Assembly (NCBI RefSeq): GCF_024347095.1 | Contig: NZ_AP024903.1 | Coordinates: 1,426,001-1,490,000, forward strand | Reading direction: 5' to 3' | Length of the DNA: 64,000 nt | Source: Vibrio rhizosphaerae | GTDB lineage: Bacteria; Pseudomonadota; Gammaproteobacteria; Enterobacterales; Vibrionaceae | Shown here: positions 28,844 to 46,088 of the stretch, in pieces | Numbering within the stretch: position 1 is the stretch's first letter | Layout of the letters: the number at the start of each line of letters is the position of its first letter | Program-made: the position numbers and the translations under genes | The notes under the pieces: generated by a model | The model's database searches: none | Seen by the model: the letters and a program-made list of their open reading frames with translations, nothing else | Told to the model about the DNA's origin: nothing

Positions 28844-30382
28844 ATGAAACTAAAGGTACTTACTTTTTCTATACTCTCTGCTTCGTTATGGACGAGTCAG
28901 GCATTCGCAGCCAACCACTGGGTGACCATTCACGCAAATTTACAAGATCGTGGCGCTGTGATTAATAAAGACATCTATGGTCAGTTTGCCGAGCATTTAG
29001 GACACGGTATTTATGGCGGCTTATGGGTCGGACACGATTCCGACATTCCGAATACCAAAGGGTTTCGTAATGATGTCGTGCAAGCTTTAAGAGACATCAA
29101 AGTGCCGCTGCTCCGTTGGCCCGGTGGTTGTTTTGCGGATCAATATCATTGGCGCGATGGCATCGGCCCTCAGGCGGATCGCCCGATTACCATCAATTCA
29201 AACTGGGGTGGGGTAGACGAAACCAATGCGGTCGGTACCCACGAATTTTTTGACTTAGCCGACCTGATTGGTGCAGATACCTATATTAACGGCAATTTAG
29301 GTACCGGCAGCGCGCAGGAAATGGCGGACTGGATTGAGTACATGACCTCCGACAGCGACTCCGCACTGGCCAACCAACGCCGCGCCAATGGCAGAAGAGA
29401 ACCATGGAATATTACCTACTTTGGCATTGGTAACGAGGCATGGGGCTGTGGCGGGAACATGGGTCCGGAGCAGTATGTCGGTCTTTATGACCAATATCGG
29501 TCAGCGATTCAAGCGCCTGCAGCCAAGGATATCTTGTTTGTCGGCAGTGGTGGTACAACGGAAGATACAGCATGGACCGACGTCCTGAGTGACCAGATCC
29601 ACAACGGTATGGATGGGATCAGTTTCCATTTTTACACCCTCCCCAACGATGACTGGGATAACAAAGGGAGCGCCACTGAATTTGACAATACGATGTGGTT
29701 TAACACCTTGGCACGCACCTATCGTATGAAAACCTACCTGAAAGATAATATCGACATCCTCGATCGCAATGATCCGAGTGGTCAGTTAGGGTTTTATGTT
29801 GATGAGTGGGGCACATGGTATGACACGGAAGAAGGGCGTGAACCCGGCTTCTTGTATCAACAGAATACCTTGCGTGACGCAGTGGTTGCAGCGGTCAACC
29901 TCAACCTGTTCCATGAGTATGCAAAACGGGTTCACATGACCAATATCGCGCAGATGGTTAATGTGCTTCAGGCCATGATCCTGACTGACGGTGCCAAAAT
30001 GGTCAAAACCCCGACGTACTATATTTACGATATGTACAAGGTGTTTCAGGATGCTAAGTCGATTCCGTTCACGCTGGACACCACCCAATATTCGATGAAT
30101 GGTAAAGATCTGCCGGCGGTGACTGCGTCGTTAGCGCAGGGAACGGATGGTCGTCTATATATGGCGTTGGTGAACTTAGATCCGGAGAAGGACGCAAATA
30201 TCGATCTCGATCTGAACGGAGAAATCAACACCATCTTAGCGGGACGCATCTTAACTGCGTCAACCATCACCGCGAAAAATACATTCGATGACCAACATGC
30301 TATAGAGCCACAACCGTTTCAGGACTGGGCGGATTATTTTGTCCTTCCTGCCAAATCCGTGGTGGTGTTAACACTCAAGTAG
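28844..30382 (+). CDS. Secreted alpha-L-arabinofuranosidase, GH51
   Basis: A 512-residue retaining glycoside hydrolase that removes terminal arabinofuranosyl groups from arabinan or arabinoxylan. A signal peptide (about 1-22, ending AFA) indicates export, whereas many GH51 enzymes are cytoplasmic. The (beta/alpha)8 barrel begins with KDIYGQFAEHLGHGIYGG and RWPGGCFADQYHWRDGIG. The acid/base glutamate is in FGIGNEAWGCGG (about residue 197) and the nucleophile in YVDEWGTWYD (about 323). The C-terminal beta domain (about 410-512) ends with LPAKSVVVLTL. A clear AAGGAAAA site precedes the start. It is a monocistronic gene ending in a strong terminator. Confidence 0.93.
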   Translation: MKLKVLTFSILSASLWTSQAFAANHWVTIHANLQDRGAVINKDIYGQFAEHLGHGIYGGLWVGHDSDIPNTKGFRNDVVQALRDIKVPLLRWPGGCFADQYHWRDGIGPQADRPITINSNWGGVDETNAVGTHEFFDLADLIGADTYINGNLGTGSAQEMADWIEYMTSDSDSALANQRRANGRREPWNITYFGIGNEAWGCGGNMGPEQYVGLYDQYRSAIQAPAAKDILFVGSGGTTEDTAWTDVLSDQIHNGMDGISFHFYTLPNDDWDNKGSATEFDNTMWFNTLARTYRMKTYLKDNIDILDRNDPSGQLGFYVDEWGTWYDTEEGREPGFLYQQNTLRDAVVAAVNLNLFHEYAKRVHMTNIAQMVNVLQAMILTDGAKMVKTPTYYIYDMYKVFQDAKSIPFTLDTTQYSMNGKDLPAVTASLAQGTDGRLYMALVNLDPEKDANIDLDLNGEINTILAGRILTASTITAKNTFDDQHAIEPQPFQDWADYFVLPAKSVVVLTLK

Positions 30383-30406
30383 CGGTTAGTCAGAGATAGC
30401 GTCAGT

Positions 30407-30440
30407 AAAAAGCCAGACGAGTGGACTCGTCTGGCTTTTA
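30407..30440. terminator. Bidirectional terminator between GH51 and TonB receptor
   Basis: Perfect stem AAAAGCCAGACGAG (30407) / CTCGTCTGGCTTTT (30438) with loop TGGA; A and T runs on both sides suit both convergent genes. Confidence 0.93.
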
Positions 30441-30460
30441 TCGATCATGCGGTAACAATT

Positions 30461-32536
30461 TTAGAACTGATAATCCGCAATGATACCAAATGTTCGTGGG
30501 GCACCGATTTCATACAGATCGTTCTTATGCCGTAATACATAGTCTTCATTGGTCGCGTTTTTCACATAAGCGCGGATCGTGAAGTCATCTGCGGCGTAAC
30601 CGGCATTCAAATTCAGTACCGTGTAATCACCGGCAGCATTGCTTTCGGTATTGGCTAAATCCGTATAATAGTCGGAAACATAGTTGACCCGGGCTCCGAA
30701 GAACAGGCCTGAATTCAAGTGTTGCGTAAACCCTAACCCGGCAGAAAGATCAGGCGCATAGCTAAACTCTTTGCCACTGAGATTGCTTGTTGTACCGCCC
30801 GGGCCTTGTGTCACTTCGGTTTTCAATAAACCGACAAAAGCAAAAACATCTAAGCCAGAATCGAACCAGTAAGTGGTTTCAATTTCCGTCCCATAGGTTT
30901 TACCTTTCGGGATATTGGCCACGTAGTTGTCGAGTCTGCTGCCGCTATCGCCATACACAACGGTATGGTAGTTATCATAGTCGTTGTAGAAAACATTGGC
31001 GTTCACCCCGAGTTTTTTATCGAGGAAGGTGGTGCGTGAGCTCAGCTCGTAAGTCCATACTTCTTCCTGTTGAAAGACAAAGAGCTCTTGCTTGTACTCG
31101 TTATAACCGATTCCACCCGCGTTGTAGCCTTTACGTGCGGTCAGTCCAAGTGTTGCGTCGTCAGAGACCGCATAAGTGATGCCGATTTTAGGCAGCAGAA
31201 TGCTGTTATCATCATCGGCTTTAAAGTCAATGGGATACTTTTCATGATCAAAATCGCGGTCGAGGTCATCGCGCTCATAACGGGCGCCAAGGAGCAGTCC
31301 CCATTTCGGAGCTAACTGGATTTTGGAATCAAAGTAAATGGCATAGGTTTGATTTTCATCGACCCGTTTGAGTGAGTCTGTCTGTGTATCCTGATCTTTG
31401 AAGTAACTGCTGATGCCAACAATCACATTGTATTTTTCATCCAAAGAGTTATAAGACAACTTCGCTTCGGCAGTGTAGTTTTTCTCGTCGATATCACCCC
31501 ACCAGTCTGTGCTTGGATAAGCGACAAACTGAGTTGAATAGTCGCGTCTTGCCAGTAGTACATCCGCTTTCAGTTCGTTATTAATCAGGTAAGCAACATC
31601 TAGGTTCACATTCCAGCTTTTTGTTTCCTGACGGCGAGTGCCGTTTGAACTGGTGTATTCAAACTTATCTTTTTCAGACACCAGATTGGTGTACTGACCT
31701 TTTTCATAACGACTGGCGACGGTCAGCTTGGCGGTGAGCTTGTCTGAGCCGAATGGTTTAAACAGTAATTTTCCCCGGATATTATGAGATTCGATTTCAG
31801 AAGGGTCCCAGGGGTACTGGTCATGATTCGGTAGTGAATAGTCAATCGGCGTATTGCCTTGGGTGCCTTCAGCGGCAAGACGAAACGCGAGTTTATCATC
31901 GACGATCGGTGCTGAAACGACACCGGCTAAGTGGTACTTGTTATCTTCGTTTTCGTAACCCGCGCGCATTTTGCCTTCGGTATAAAAGGTTGGATCTTTG
32001 GTTTTGATGACCACCGCACCACCGATACTGTTACGGCCTTGGTTGGTCGATTGAGGCCCTTTATACACTTCGACTTGTTCTGTATCCCATAAACCGGCTT
32101 TACCAAAAGCCTCCCCGGTCCATGATTCGGATACACCATCAACGGTGGTGTTGACCCGCGGCGTAGCCCCGGTCATGTATGACAGGAATCCGTCTCCGGC
32201 ACCTCCGCGGCCATCGACCCCCCGAATATGCGGCATCCCTGACGGGGCGTTCAGTACGTTAGGCACGCGGTCGAGTAAGTCATAATAGTTTTGGTTTTCA
32301 CCATTATCCGCATCTTCGGTGAATACCGTCACCGAACTGGTATTTTCAGCCAGCGTTCCCCCTAGCTTTTCGCCATGTACAACAATTGTATCCGGCGTTT
32401 GAGCACGGTTCTGTTGCTCGGTTTTTTCAGCAGAGGCGCTGGTACTGATTCCTAAGCAGGTCAGGCTAATGATGGTGGAAAGTATGTTCCTCGTATGACG
32501 AAGAGAATGACCACTGTTTAAATCGATGGGCTTCAT
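30461..32536 (-). CDS. fvtA: TonB-dependent catechol siderophore receptor
   Basis: A 691-residue outer-membrane receptor. After a signal peptide (cleavage near STSASA, about residue 36) comes the TonB box region DTIVVHGEKL, a plug domain (about 60-185) with LLDRVPNVLNAPSGMPHIRGVDG and VEVYKGPQSTNQGRNSIGGAVVI, then a 22-strand barrel ending in the typical aromatic terminus GIIADYQF. Its gene is divergent from the Fes-type esterase across a Fur-like site and belongs to the siderophore locus, so it most likely imports the ferric form of the locus product. The symbol follows the vanchrobactin receptor FvtA of V. anguillarum; that orthology is inferred from context, not measured. Confidence 0.88.
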   Translation of the reverse strand: MKPIDLNSGHSLRHTRNILSTIISLTCLGISTSASAEKTEQQNRAQTPDTIVVHGEKLGGTLAENTSSVTVFTEDADNGENQNYYDLLDRVPNVLNAPSGMPHIRGVDGRGGAGDGFLSYMTGATPRVNTTVDGVSESWTGEAFGKAGLWDTEQVEVYKGPQSTNQGRNSIGGAVVIKTKDPTFYTEGKMRAGYENEDNKYHLAGVVSAPIVDDKLAFRLAAEGTQGNTPIDYSLPNHDQYPWDPSEIESHNIRGKLLFKPFGSDKLTAKLTVASRYEKGQYTNLVSEKDKFEYTSSNGTRRQETKSWNVNLDVAYLINNELKADVLLARRDYSTQFVAYPSTDWWGDIDEKNYTAEAKLSYNSLDEKYNVIVGISSYFKDQDTQTDSLKRVDENQTYAIYFDSKIQLAPKWGLLLGARYERDDLDRDFDHEKYPIDFKADDDNSILLPKIGITYAVSDDATLGLTARKGYNAGGIGYNEYKQELFVFQQEEVWTYELSSRTTFLDKKLGVNANVFYNDYDNYHTVVYGDSGSRLDNYVANIPKGKTYGTEIETTYWFDSGLDVFAFVGLLKTEVTQGPGGTTSNLSGKEFSYAPDLSAGLGFTQHLNSGLFFGARVNYVSDYYTDLANTESNAAGDYTVLNLNAGYAADDFTIRAYVKNATNEDYVLRHKNDLYEIGAPRTFGIIADYQF

Positions 32537-32612
32537 GATTAAAGAAATCCTTTAAAAATTTGAATTGTTTGATGTCGCAACAAATTTTATCAAGTTTGTT
32601 GCGGATGATTAT

Positions 32613-32631
32613 GGTAATGATAATTATTATT
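32613..32631. promoter_or_regulatory. Fur box, receptor/fes divergent promoter
   Basis: GGTAATGATAATTATTATT matches 16 of 19 positions of the consensus GATAATGATAATCATTATC. It lies 77 bases before the receptor start and 85 before the esterase start, and would allow iron-loaded Fur to repress both. Confidence 0.85.
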
Positions 32632-32715
32632 ATTTACAATAATCAATCAGGTAAATTTGTGCCACTTGACCACTTTTTCTATGAATGAGTCGGTGGCCGA
32701 TCAATCGGAATAGTT

Positions 32716-34074
32716 ATGATTTTTGAAAACACTCAAGGACACACCACCCCGCGTATGACAAGAATTGGCGAGTATCTCAACAGAGAAAATTGTCATCTCG
32801 GTGATGAAACATGGTGGCAAATCATAAAGGCAGAAGGGACCCCGATCATCGCGACCGTTGCCGATGGCTATGCGGAGGTCATCTTTCTCTGGCGGCAGCC
32901 GTCATCACCGGCGGGGGACGCAGAAATCCAAGCTGTGTATATTGATATGAACGGGATCACCGATCATCACAGCTTCAATATGGCTCAGCTGACCCGGATA
33001 GACGGTAGCGATGTGTGGTATTACGTTGCTTCAATCCCCCTGAGTTGGCGGGGCGGATATGCATTTATGCCGGTGACCGCCGCACTGATTCAGCCCGATT
33101 ATGTCGGGGAGTATCATGAGAAAAGAGCGCAGCACCGCCAATGGTTACAGCGCCTGTTTCCATTGAGTTGTCGCGATCAACTGAGTTTAAACCAGCTGAC
33201 TCATTGTGCATGGGGGCATCTCAAGACACCGCTGCATATGCCGGACGCTCCCGCTCAGCCTCACTGGCAATCGTTCGATCAGCGTGGCGGACAACCGACG
33301 GCCAGAGCCACGGAAATCATCGACTGGCACAGTGACATGTTACACGGCAGCCGTCAGGTCTGGCTGTATACGACCGCTGCCGCCGAGCCAACGGTGCCGT
33401 CAGTATCCTATGCTGCTAAAACCAAAGCATTACCGGTGGTGGTGGTCCTGGATGGCCGTTTCTGGTCAGAATCGCTGCCGATTTATGATGCGTTGTTATG
33501 TGCCACCCAAGACGGTGCCTTACCTGAAGCCGTCTATGTACTGATTGATGAAATCGATGGCCGCCAGCGCCATGATGATCTGGGCTGTAACGCCACGTTT
33601 TGGCAGGCAATCATTCAAGAGTTATTTCCTTTGGTGTCTGGTTATTTCCCGCTCAGCACCGATCCGCACCATACCGTTGTCGTGGGCCAGAGTCTCGGTG
33701 GGTTAGCCGCCATGTATGCGGCCCTGAACTGGCCGGAACGCTTTGGTTCGGTGGTGTGTCAGTCCGGTTCATTCTGGTGGCCAGATTTTTCTCTCGTCAA
33801 ACCGCCCGGTGACTACGTCACCCCGGAATCACCGCATTTGCTGAGTGAGATGAGCCGACAGGTACATGAGGGCTTGGGGCAGGGCGCTTGTTTGAACATC
33901 TTTATCGAAGTCGGCCGTGGCGAAGACGTGATGGTTGACCTCAGTCAGGATATGTACCACCAACTCGCTGCTCAGCAGCACAACATCCAATACCGGGTTT
34001 TCGACGGTGGCCATGAACGTCTGTGTTGGCGTGGCGGCATCATCGACGGCCTCTCTTCCATTTTTTCATTGTGA
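32716..34074 (+). CDS. fes: Enterochelin esterase-like ferric siderophore hydrolase (Fes)
   Basis: A 452-residue cytoplasmic esterase that cuts ester bonds of imported ferric catechol siderophore to release iron. The N-terminal domain (about 1-190) has IFLWRQP and the Fes-type VWYYVASIPLSWRGGYAF; the C-terminal alpha/beta hydrolase has VVVLDGRFW, the nucleophile elbow GQSLGG with Ser326, and His433 in FDGGHERLCW. It heads an operon with mbtH (29 bases on) and the NRPS. In vanchrobactin loci the equivalent is vabH. An ester-cutting enzyme next to a TE-bearing NRPS supports an ester-linked oligomeric product. Confidence 0.9.
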   Translation: MIFENTQGHTTPRMTRIGEYLNRENCHLGDETWWQIIKAEGTPIIATVADGYAEVIFLWRQPSSPAGDAEIQAVYIDMNGITDHHSFNMAQLTRIDGSDVWYYVASIPLSWRGGYAFMPVTAALIQPDYVGEYHEKRAQHRQWLQRLFPLSCRDQLSLNQLTHCAWGHLKTPLHMPDAPAQPHWQSFDQRGGQPTARATEIIDWHSDMLHGSRQVWLYTTAAAEPTVPSVSYAAKTKALPVVVVLDGRFWSESLPIYDALLCATQDGALPEAVYVLIDEIDGRQRHDDLGCNATFWQAIIQELFPLVSGYFPLSTDPHHTVVVGQSLGGLAAMYAALNWPERFGSVVCQSGSFWWPDFSLVKPPGDYVTPESPHLLSEMSRQVHEGLGQGACLNIFIEVGRGEDVMVDLSQDMYHQLAAQQHNIQYRVFDGGHERLCWRGGIIDGLSSIFSL

Positions 34075-34103
34075 ATCTTTATTCAGCCTACGCGGAGTCA
34101 GAT

Positions 34104-34298
34104 ATGTCAGAACAATACATTAACCCTTTTGATGATCCTGAGAATCAGTTCATGGTCCTGATCAATCATCAAGGTCAGTACAGCCTGTGGCCTGAGTTTA
34201 AGCCGACACCTGCCGGTTGGGAAAACACCTTTGGTCCATGTGATAAGCAGCGTTGCATCGATTACATCGAAACCCATTGGCAAGACATCCGGGTATAA
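34104..34298 (+). CDS. MbtH-family NRPS chaperone
   Basis: A 64-residue protein starting MSEQYINPFDDPENQFMVLI with SLWPEFKPTPAGW and a C-terminal CIDYIETHWQDIR helix, the diagnostic pattern of MbtH proteins. MbtH binds NRPS adenylation domains and helps their folding and activity. It lies between fes and the NRPS gene on the same strand. A longer in-frame form starting at 34023 would overlap fes and is not supported by a ribosome site. Confidence 0.96.
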   Translation: MSEQYINPFDDPENQFMVLINHQGQYSLWPEFKPTPAGWENTFGPCDKQRCIDYIETHWQDIRV

Positions 34299-34361
34299 CC
34301 GGCACCGCAAACCCACCAAAAACGATAAAAAAACAATCATTATTTTTAAAGGAATGGACAA

Positions 34362-42824
<8,463 letters not shown>

Positions 42825-42829
42825 ATCAC

Positions 42830-42857
42830 AGAACCGGCGTAAAGCCGGTTCTTTTTT
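42830..42857 (+). terminator. Terminator after the NRPS gene
   Basis: AGAACCGGC (42830-42838) and GCCGGTTCT (42844-42852) form a perfect stem with a five-base loop and a T6 tail. Confidence 0.92.
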
Positions 42858-42912
42858 GATTCACTTTTAATTCGCGGAACGTTTGTAATCTTTGCAGCGC
42901 GTGATCGTATTG

Positions 42913-43035
42913 AAAATTAGCTGCATTAAAAATTAGCTGCATTAAAAACTAGCTGTGTTGAAAACGAATTGTATTTCAAAACGAATTGCATTGAGGACGA
43001 GCCGTGTTGTTGAGGACGGGCTGTATTGAGGACTG
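42913..43035. repeat. Degenerate ~16-bp tandem repeats
   Basis: About seven imperfect units follow one another, for example AAAATTAGCTGCATTA, AAAACTAGCTGTGTTG, AAAACGAATTGCATTG and AGGACGGGCTGTATTG. They fill the space between the NRPS terminator and the end of fepC. No coding or RNA function is evident. Confidence 0.7.
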
Positions 43036-43043
43036 ACATGACA

Positions 43044-43856
43044 TCACGGTTTCGGGATGATCAACGGGGTATGGGTCAATGGGTCATCAATGATGAGGCT
43101 GTTTAACCCGTAGACCTGACGAATCAGAGTTTCATTCATGATCGCTTTCGGCGCGCCCTGCGCAATGACCGCGCCGGATTTCATCACAATCAAATGATCC
43201 GCATAGCGACAAGCGTGATTGAGATCATGCAAGACCGCCACGATGGTGCGATTCTCTTGTCTGTTGAGCGTTCTGAACAGTTCCAGTAATTCGATTTGAT
43301 GCGCGATATCGAGATAGGTTGTGGGTTCATCCAATAACAGATAAGGCGTCTGTTGGGCCAGAACCATCGCAACCCAGACGCGCTGGCGTTGTCCGCCAGA
43401 CAAGGATTCTACCGTTTGTTGCCGCAGTGCTTCTGTCTGGGTGGCTTGCATGGCGTCATTGACGGCTTGCTCATCTGCTTGTGTCCAGCGCCGCAGAAAC
43501 GACTGGTGCGGAAAGCGGCCTCTGGCCACCAGTTCATGCACCGTGATACCACTGGGGGCGATGGCCGATTGAGGCAGCAGACCCAGAACTTTTGCCAGCG
43601 CTTTGCGCGGATATTGTTCAAGGCTTTTGCCATCCAGACAGATCTGCCCCTTGCTGGGGGAGAGAAGCTTGCTGAGCCCGCGCAGCAGGGTCGATTTGCC
43701 ACACCCATTTGGCCCCAGAATCACGGTAAACTGATGATCCGGGATGTGAAGAGACAGCCCCTCAGTAATGGGCGGATCTTGATAGGCGAGCGTGATGTTG
43801 TCAGCTATCAAACGACTGGGTTGGGTTTGTGTAGAGTGTGGGACATCAGTCACCAT
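43044..43856 (-). CDS. fepC: Ferric siderophore ABC transporter ATPase (FepC)
   Basis: A 270-residue ATP-binding subunit. Walker A GPNGCGKST, Q-loop GLLPQS, signature LSGGQRQRVW, Walker B YLLLDEPTTYLD and the switch His in VAVLHDLNHA are all intact, as in FepC/FecE-type iron importers. It starts one base after the fepG stop, so it is the last gene of the fepDGC operon. It energises uptake of the ferric siderophore through FepD/FepG. Confidence 0.95.
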   Translation of the reverse strand: MVTDVPHSTQTQPSRLIADNITLAYQDPPITEGLSLHIPDHQFTVILGPNGCGKSTLLRGLSKLLSPSKGQICLDGKSLEQYPRKALAKVLGLLPQSAIAPSGITVHELVARGRFPHQSFLRRWTQADEQAVNDAMQATQTEALRQQTVESLSGGQRQRVWVAMVLAQQTPYLLLDEPTTYLDIAHQIELLELFRTLNRQENRTIVAVLHDLNHACRYADHLIVMKSGAVIAQGAPKAIMNETLIRQVYGLNSLIIDDPLTHTPLIIPKP

Positions 43857-43857
43857 A

Positions 43858-44898
43858 TCATTTTCCTGATTGTTGAATTAAAAGATAAATCAGATAGAAG
43901 CCACCAATACTGACAGTGACAATGCCGACCGGTAACTGATTCGGAGCAAAGAGATTCGCGGCGATAAAGTCTGACAGGGTGAGGAGCATGGCCCCCATGA
44001 ATGCCGCAGGTATGAGAGCGAGCCCGCCTTCCCGGGTCAGCTTTTTCGCCAGTTGTGGTGCCACAAGGGCAATGAAAGCAATCGGCCCGGCAGTGGCTGT
44101 GACGGCTGCGGTTAAAATGACACCGCATAACATCGCCAGCTGACGGGTTCTTTCACTGTTGATCCCCAGCATATTGGCGCTGTCATCTCCCATTTCGAGG
44201 AGGTTCAGCTTTCTCGCCAGCATGGCCGCGGCCAGTAAAGCGGCCGAAATGAAAGACAGTGACGGCACAACCTGATGCCAACTGACGCCATTGAGTGAAC
44301 CGGCCCCCCACAGTGCAGCGGCCATTGCGGTTTCTAAGTTGCTCGAAATCATCATCCAGGTATTCAAAGCACTCAACATGGCACTCACACCAATCCCGAT
44401 AATAATCAGACGAAAGCCTTGTATTCCTTGTTTAAACGCCAGCCCGTACACCAAACCGGCACAAACAATCCCCCCGACGATTGCACCGCAAGCGATCTGC
44501 AAGCTGCCACCGCCGAACAAAATGATGACCACCAGTGCGCCGGTATAGGCACCGGTGTTAAAGCCAATCACATCAGGACTGCCGAGCGGGTTACGGATCA
44601 GAGACTGAAACAGGGCACCACTGACGCCCAGTGCGGCACCGAACACTAATGCGGATGTGAGCCGGGGCAGCCGCCATTCGAGCACGACCGTGGTGAGGAA
44701 TCGTTCTCCTTCCCCAAACAGCACTTGTGACAGCTCAGAAAAGGTCGTTTTCAACTGCCCGGTGGCGAGGGCAAAAATCGCAACACCGACGGTGAACAGG
44801 AGCAGGATAAAGCACCACTTGAGCGTGCGCTTAGCGAGCAGAAGATTGATCCGGCCGGTTTGGCTGCCGATTAAAATGGTATGGGATGGTTGCATCAT
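43858..44898 (-). CDS. fepG: Ferric siderophore ABC transporter permease (FepG)
   Basis: A 346-residue FecCD-family permease with about ten membrane helices. LRLPRLTSALVFGAALGVSG-like text (here EWRLPRLTSALVFGAAL), FQSLIRNPLGSPDVIGFNTGA and PIAFIALVAPQLAKKLT are the family landmarks. Its start overlaps the fepD stop (ATGA, 44895-44898), which gives translational coupling. It pairs with FepD to make the membrane channel. Which of the two permeases is FepG is based on order and on the SPDVIGFNTGA motif, typical of FepG. Confidence 0.92.
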   Translation of the reverse strand: MMQPSHTILIGSQTGRINLLLAKRTLKWCFILLLFTVGVAIFALATGQLKTTFSELSQVLFGEGERFLTTVVLEWRLPRLTSALVFGAALGVSGALFQSLIRNPLGSPDVIGFNTGAYTGALVVIILFGGGSLQIACGAIVGGIVCAGLVYGLAFKQGIQGFRLIIIGIGVSAMLSALNTWMMISSNLETAMAAALWGAGSLNGVSWHQVVPSLSFISAALLAAAMLARKLNLLEMGDDSANMLGINSERTRQLAMLCGVILTAAVTATAGPIAFIALVAPQLAKKLTREGGLALIPAAFMGAMLLTLSDFIAANLFAPNQLPVGIVTVSIGGFYLIYLLIQQSGK

Positions 44899-45968
44899 AA
44901 TTTGCCAAAAGAGGTGACCTGACGCGCCAAATAAATCAGCACCGGCGCGCCGACAAACGCAGTCACAATGGAGACACGAATCTCATTGACGGCAATCACC
45001 CGGCCAACCATGTCAGCACTGATGAGCAAGAGCGGTCCGAGAACAATAGCATACAGCGTCAGCCAAAGCTGGTTCGGGCCAGACAGACGACGCGCAATAT
45101 GGGGAATCATTAAGCCGATGAAGCCAATCGGGCCTGCAATCGCGGTGGCGCTGCCACAGAGCAGGGCAATCGCAAACAGAGCGCTCAGTTGCACCAGTCT
45201 TACATGAGTGCCTAAACCTTGCGCGATATCTTCGCCGAGTGACAGATTATCTAAGGCGGGCGCAATCGCCAGTGCTGTAATCACCCCGGCCAGAACCGGC
45301 AAAACGGCCATCAAGGCGAGTGACCGATCACGAATGTCCAGCGAGCCGGCATCCCAGAAACGCATCGCATCGAATGCCTCTGGATTCATCAGGGTCATCG
45401 ACGAAGCAATCCCGGCCAGCAGCGCTCCGATAGCAATCCCGGCCAATGTAATTTTGAGCGGGTTCACTCGGGCTTCTTTATATGTGCCGACAAAATACAC
45501 AAAAATGCTGGTGAACATTGCGCCGAAAAACGCCAGCCAGAGGTGTTCGGCCATGCTGTGGTTGCCCAGCAGGATGATCCCCGTCAGCACAAAGAAACTC
45601 GCCCCGGCATTGACGCCAAGAATGCCGGGATCGGCAAGGGGATTTCGTGTGATCGACTGAATTAAGCATCCGGCAACCGCTAAGGCAGCACCGACCAATA
45701 ACCCCGTCAGGGTTCTGGGGAGGCGACTCTCGATAATAATCAAACTTTCGGTGGTGTTCGCTTGCGCGAGTAATCCATCCACCACCATGCCGGGTGAGAT
45801 ACTTTTGGCACCGATAAACAGGCTGGCGGTGGCAAGTATCATCAGGGCGGCTATCAGACCCATCAGTTTACCGGACAGGCTGAATCGCGGTTCATGCGTG
45901 AAGGCACTGCGGCTCGATGTTGTTACATCTTGGTGAGACGTTCGGGACGGAGAAAATTGCTGATTCAT
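44895..45968 (-). CDS. fepD: Ferric siderophore ABC transporter permease (FepD)
   Basis: A 357-residue FecCD-family permease, first gene of the fepDGC operon. It shows RLPRTLTGLLVGAALAVAG, IQSITRNPLADPGILGVNAGAS (the FepD-type version of the motif) and PIGFIGLMIPHIARRL. The N-terminal 30 residues are a hydrophilic extension before the first helix. A Fur-like site lies just upstream (45982-46006), shared with the divergent exporter gene. Confidence 0.93.
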   Translation of the reverse strand: MNQQFSPSRTSHQDVTTSSRSAFTHEPRFSLSGKLMGLIAALMILATASLFIGAKSISPGMVVDGLLAQANTTESLIIIESRLPRTLTGLLVGAALAVAGCLIQSITRNPLADPGILGVNAGASFFVLTGIILLGNHSMAEHLWLAFFGAMFTSIFVYFVGTYKEARVNPLKITLAGIAIGALLAGIASSMTLMNPEAFDAMRFWDAGSLDIRDRSLALMAVLPVLAGVITALAIAPALDNLSLGEDIAQGLGTHVRLVQLSALFAIALLCGSATAIAGPIGFIGLMIPHIARRLSGPNQLWLTLYAIVLGPLLLISADMVGRVIAVNEIRVSIVTAFVGAPVLIYLARQVTSFGKL

Positions 45969-45981
45969 GAATCTTAATAAA

Positions 45982-46006
45982 AATAATTATCATTTCCATT
46001 ATTATA
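45982..46006. promoter_or_regulatory. Fur-like site between fepD and entS
   Basis: The stretch AATAATTATCATTTCCATTA holds the ATTATCA hexamer set and, further right, ATTATTA. The overall match to the 19-base consensus is moderate, so this is a candidate. It lies 14 bases upstream of fepD and about 83 bases before entS. Confidence 0.6.
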
Positions 46007-46088
46007 AATAAATGATTAGAATGTTCAACCTTCAGACACTCGTCATGAAGCGTAATGCCTTACAATGTCTCAAATTTTAATGTAGAAG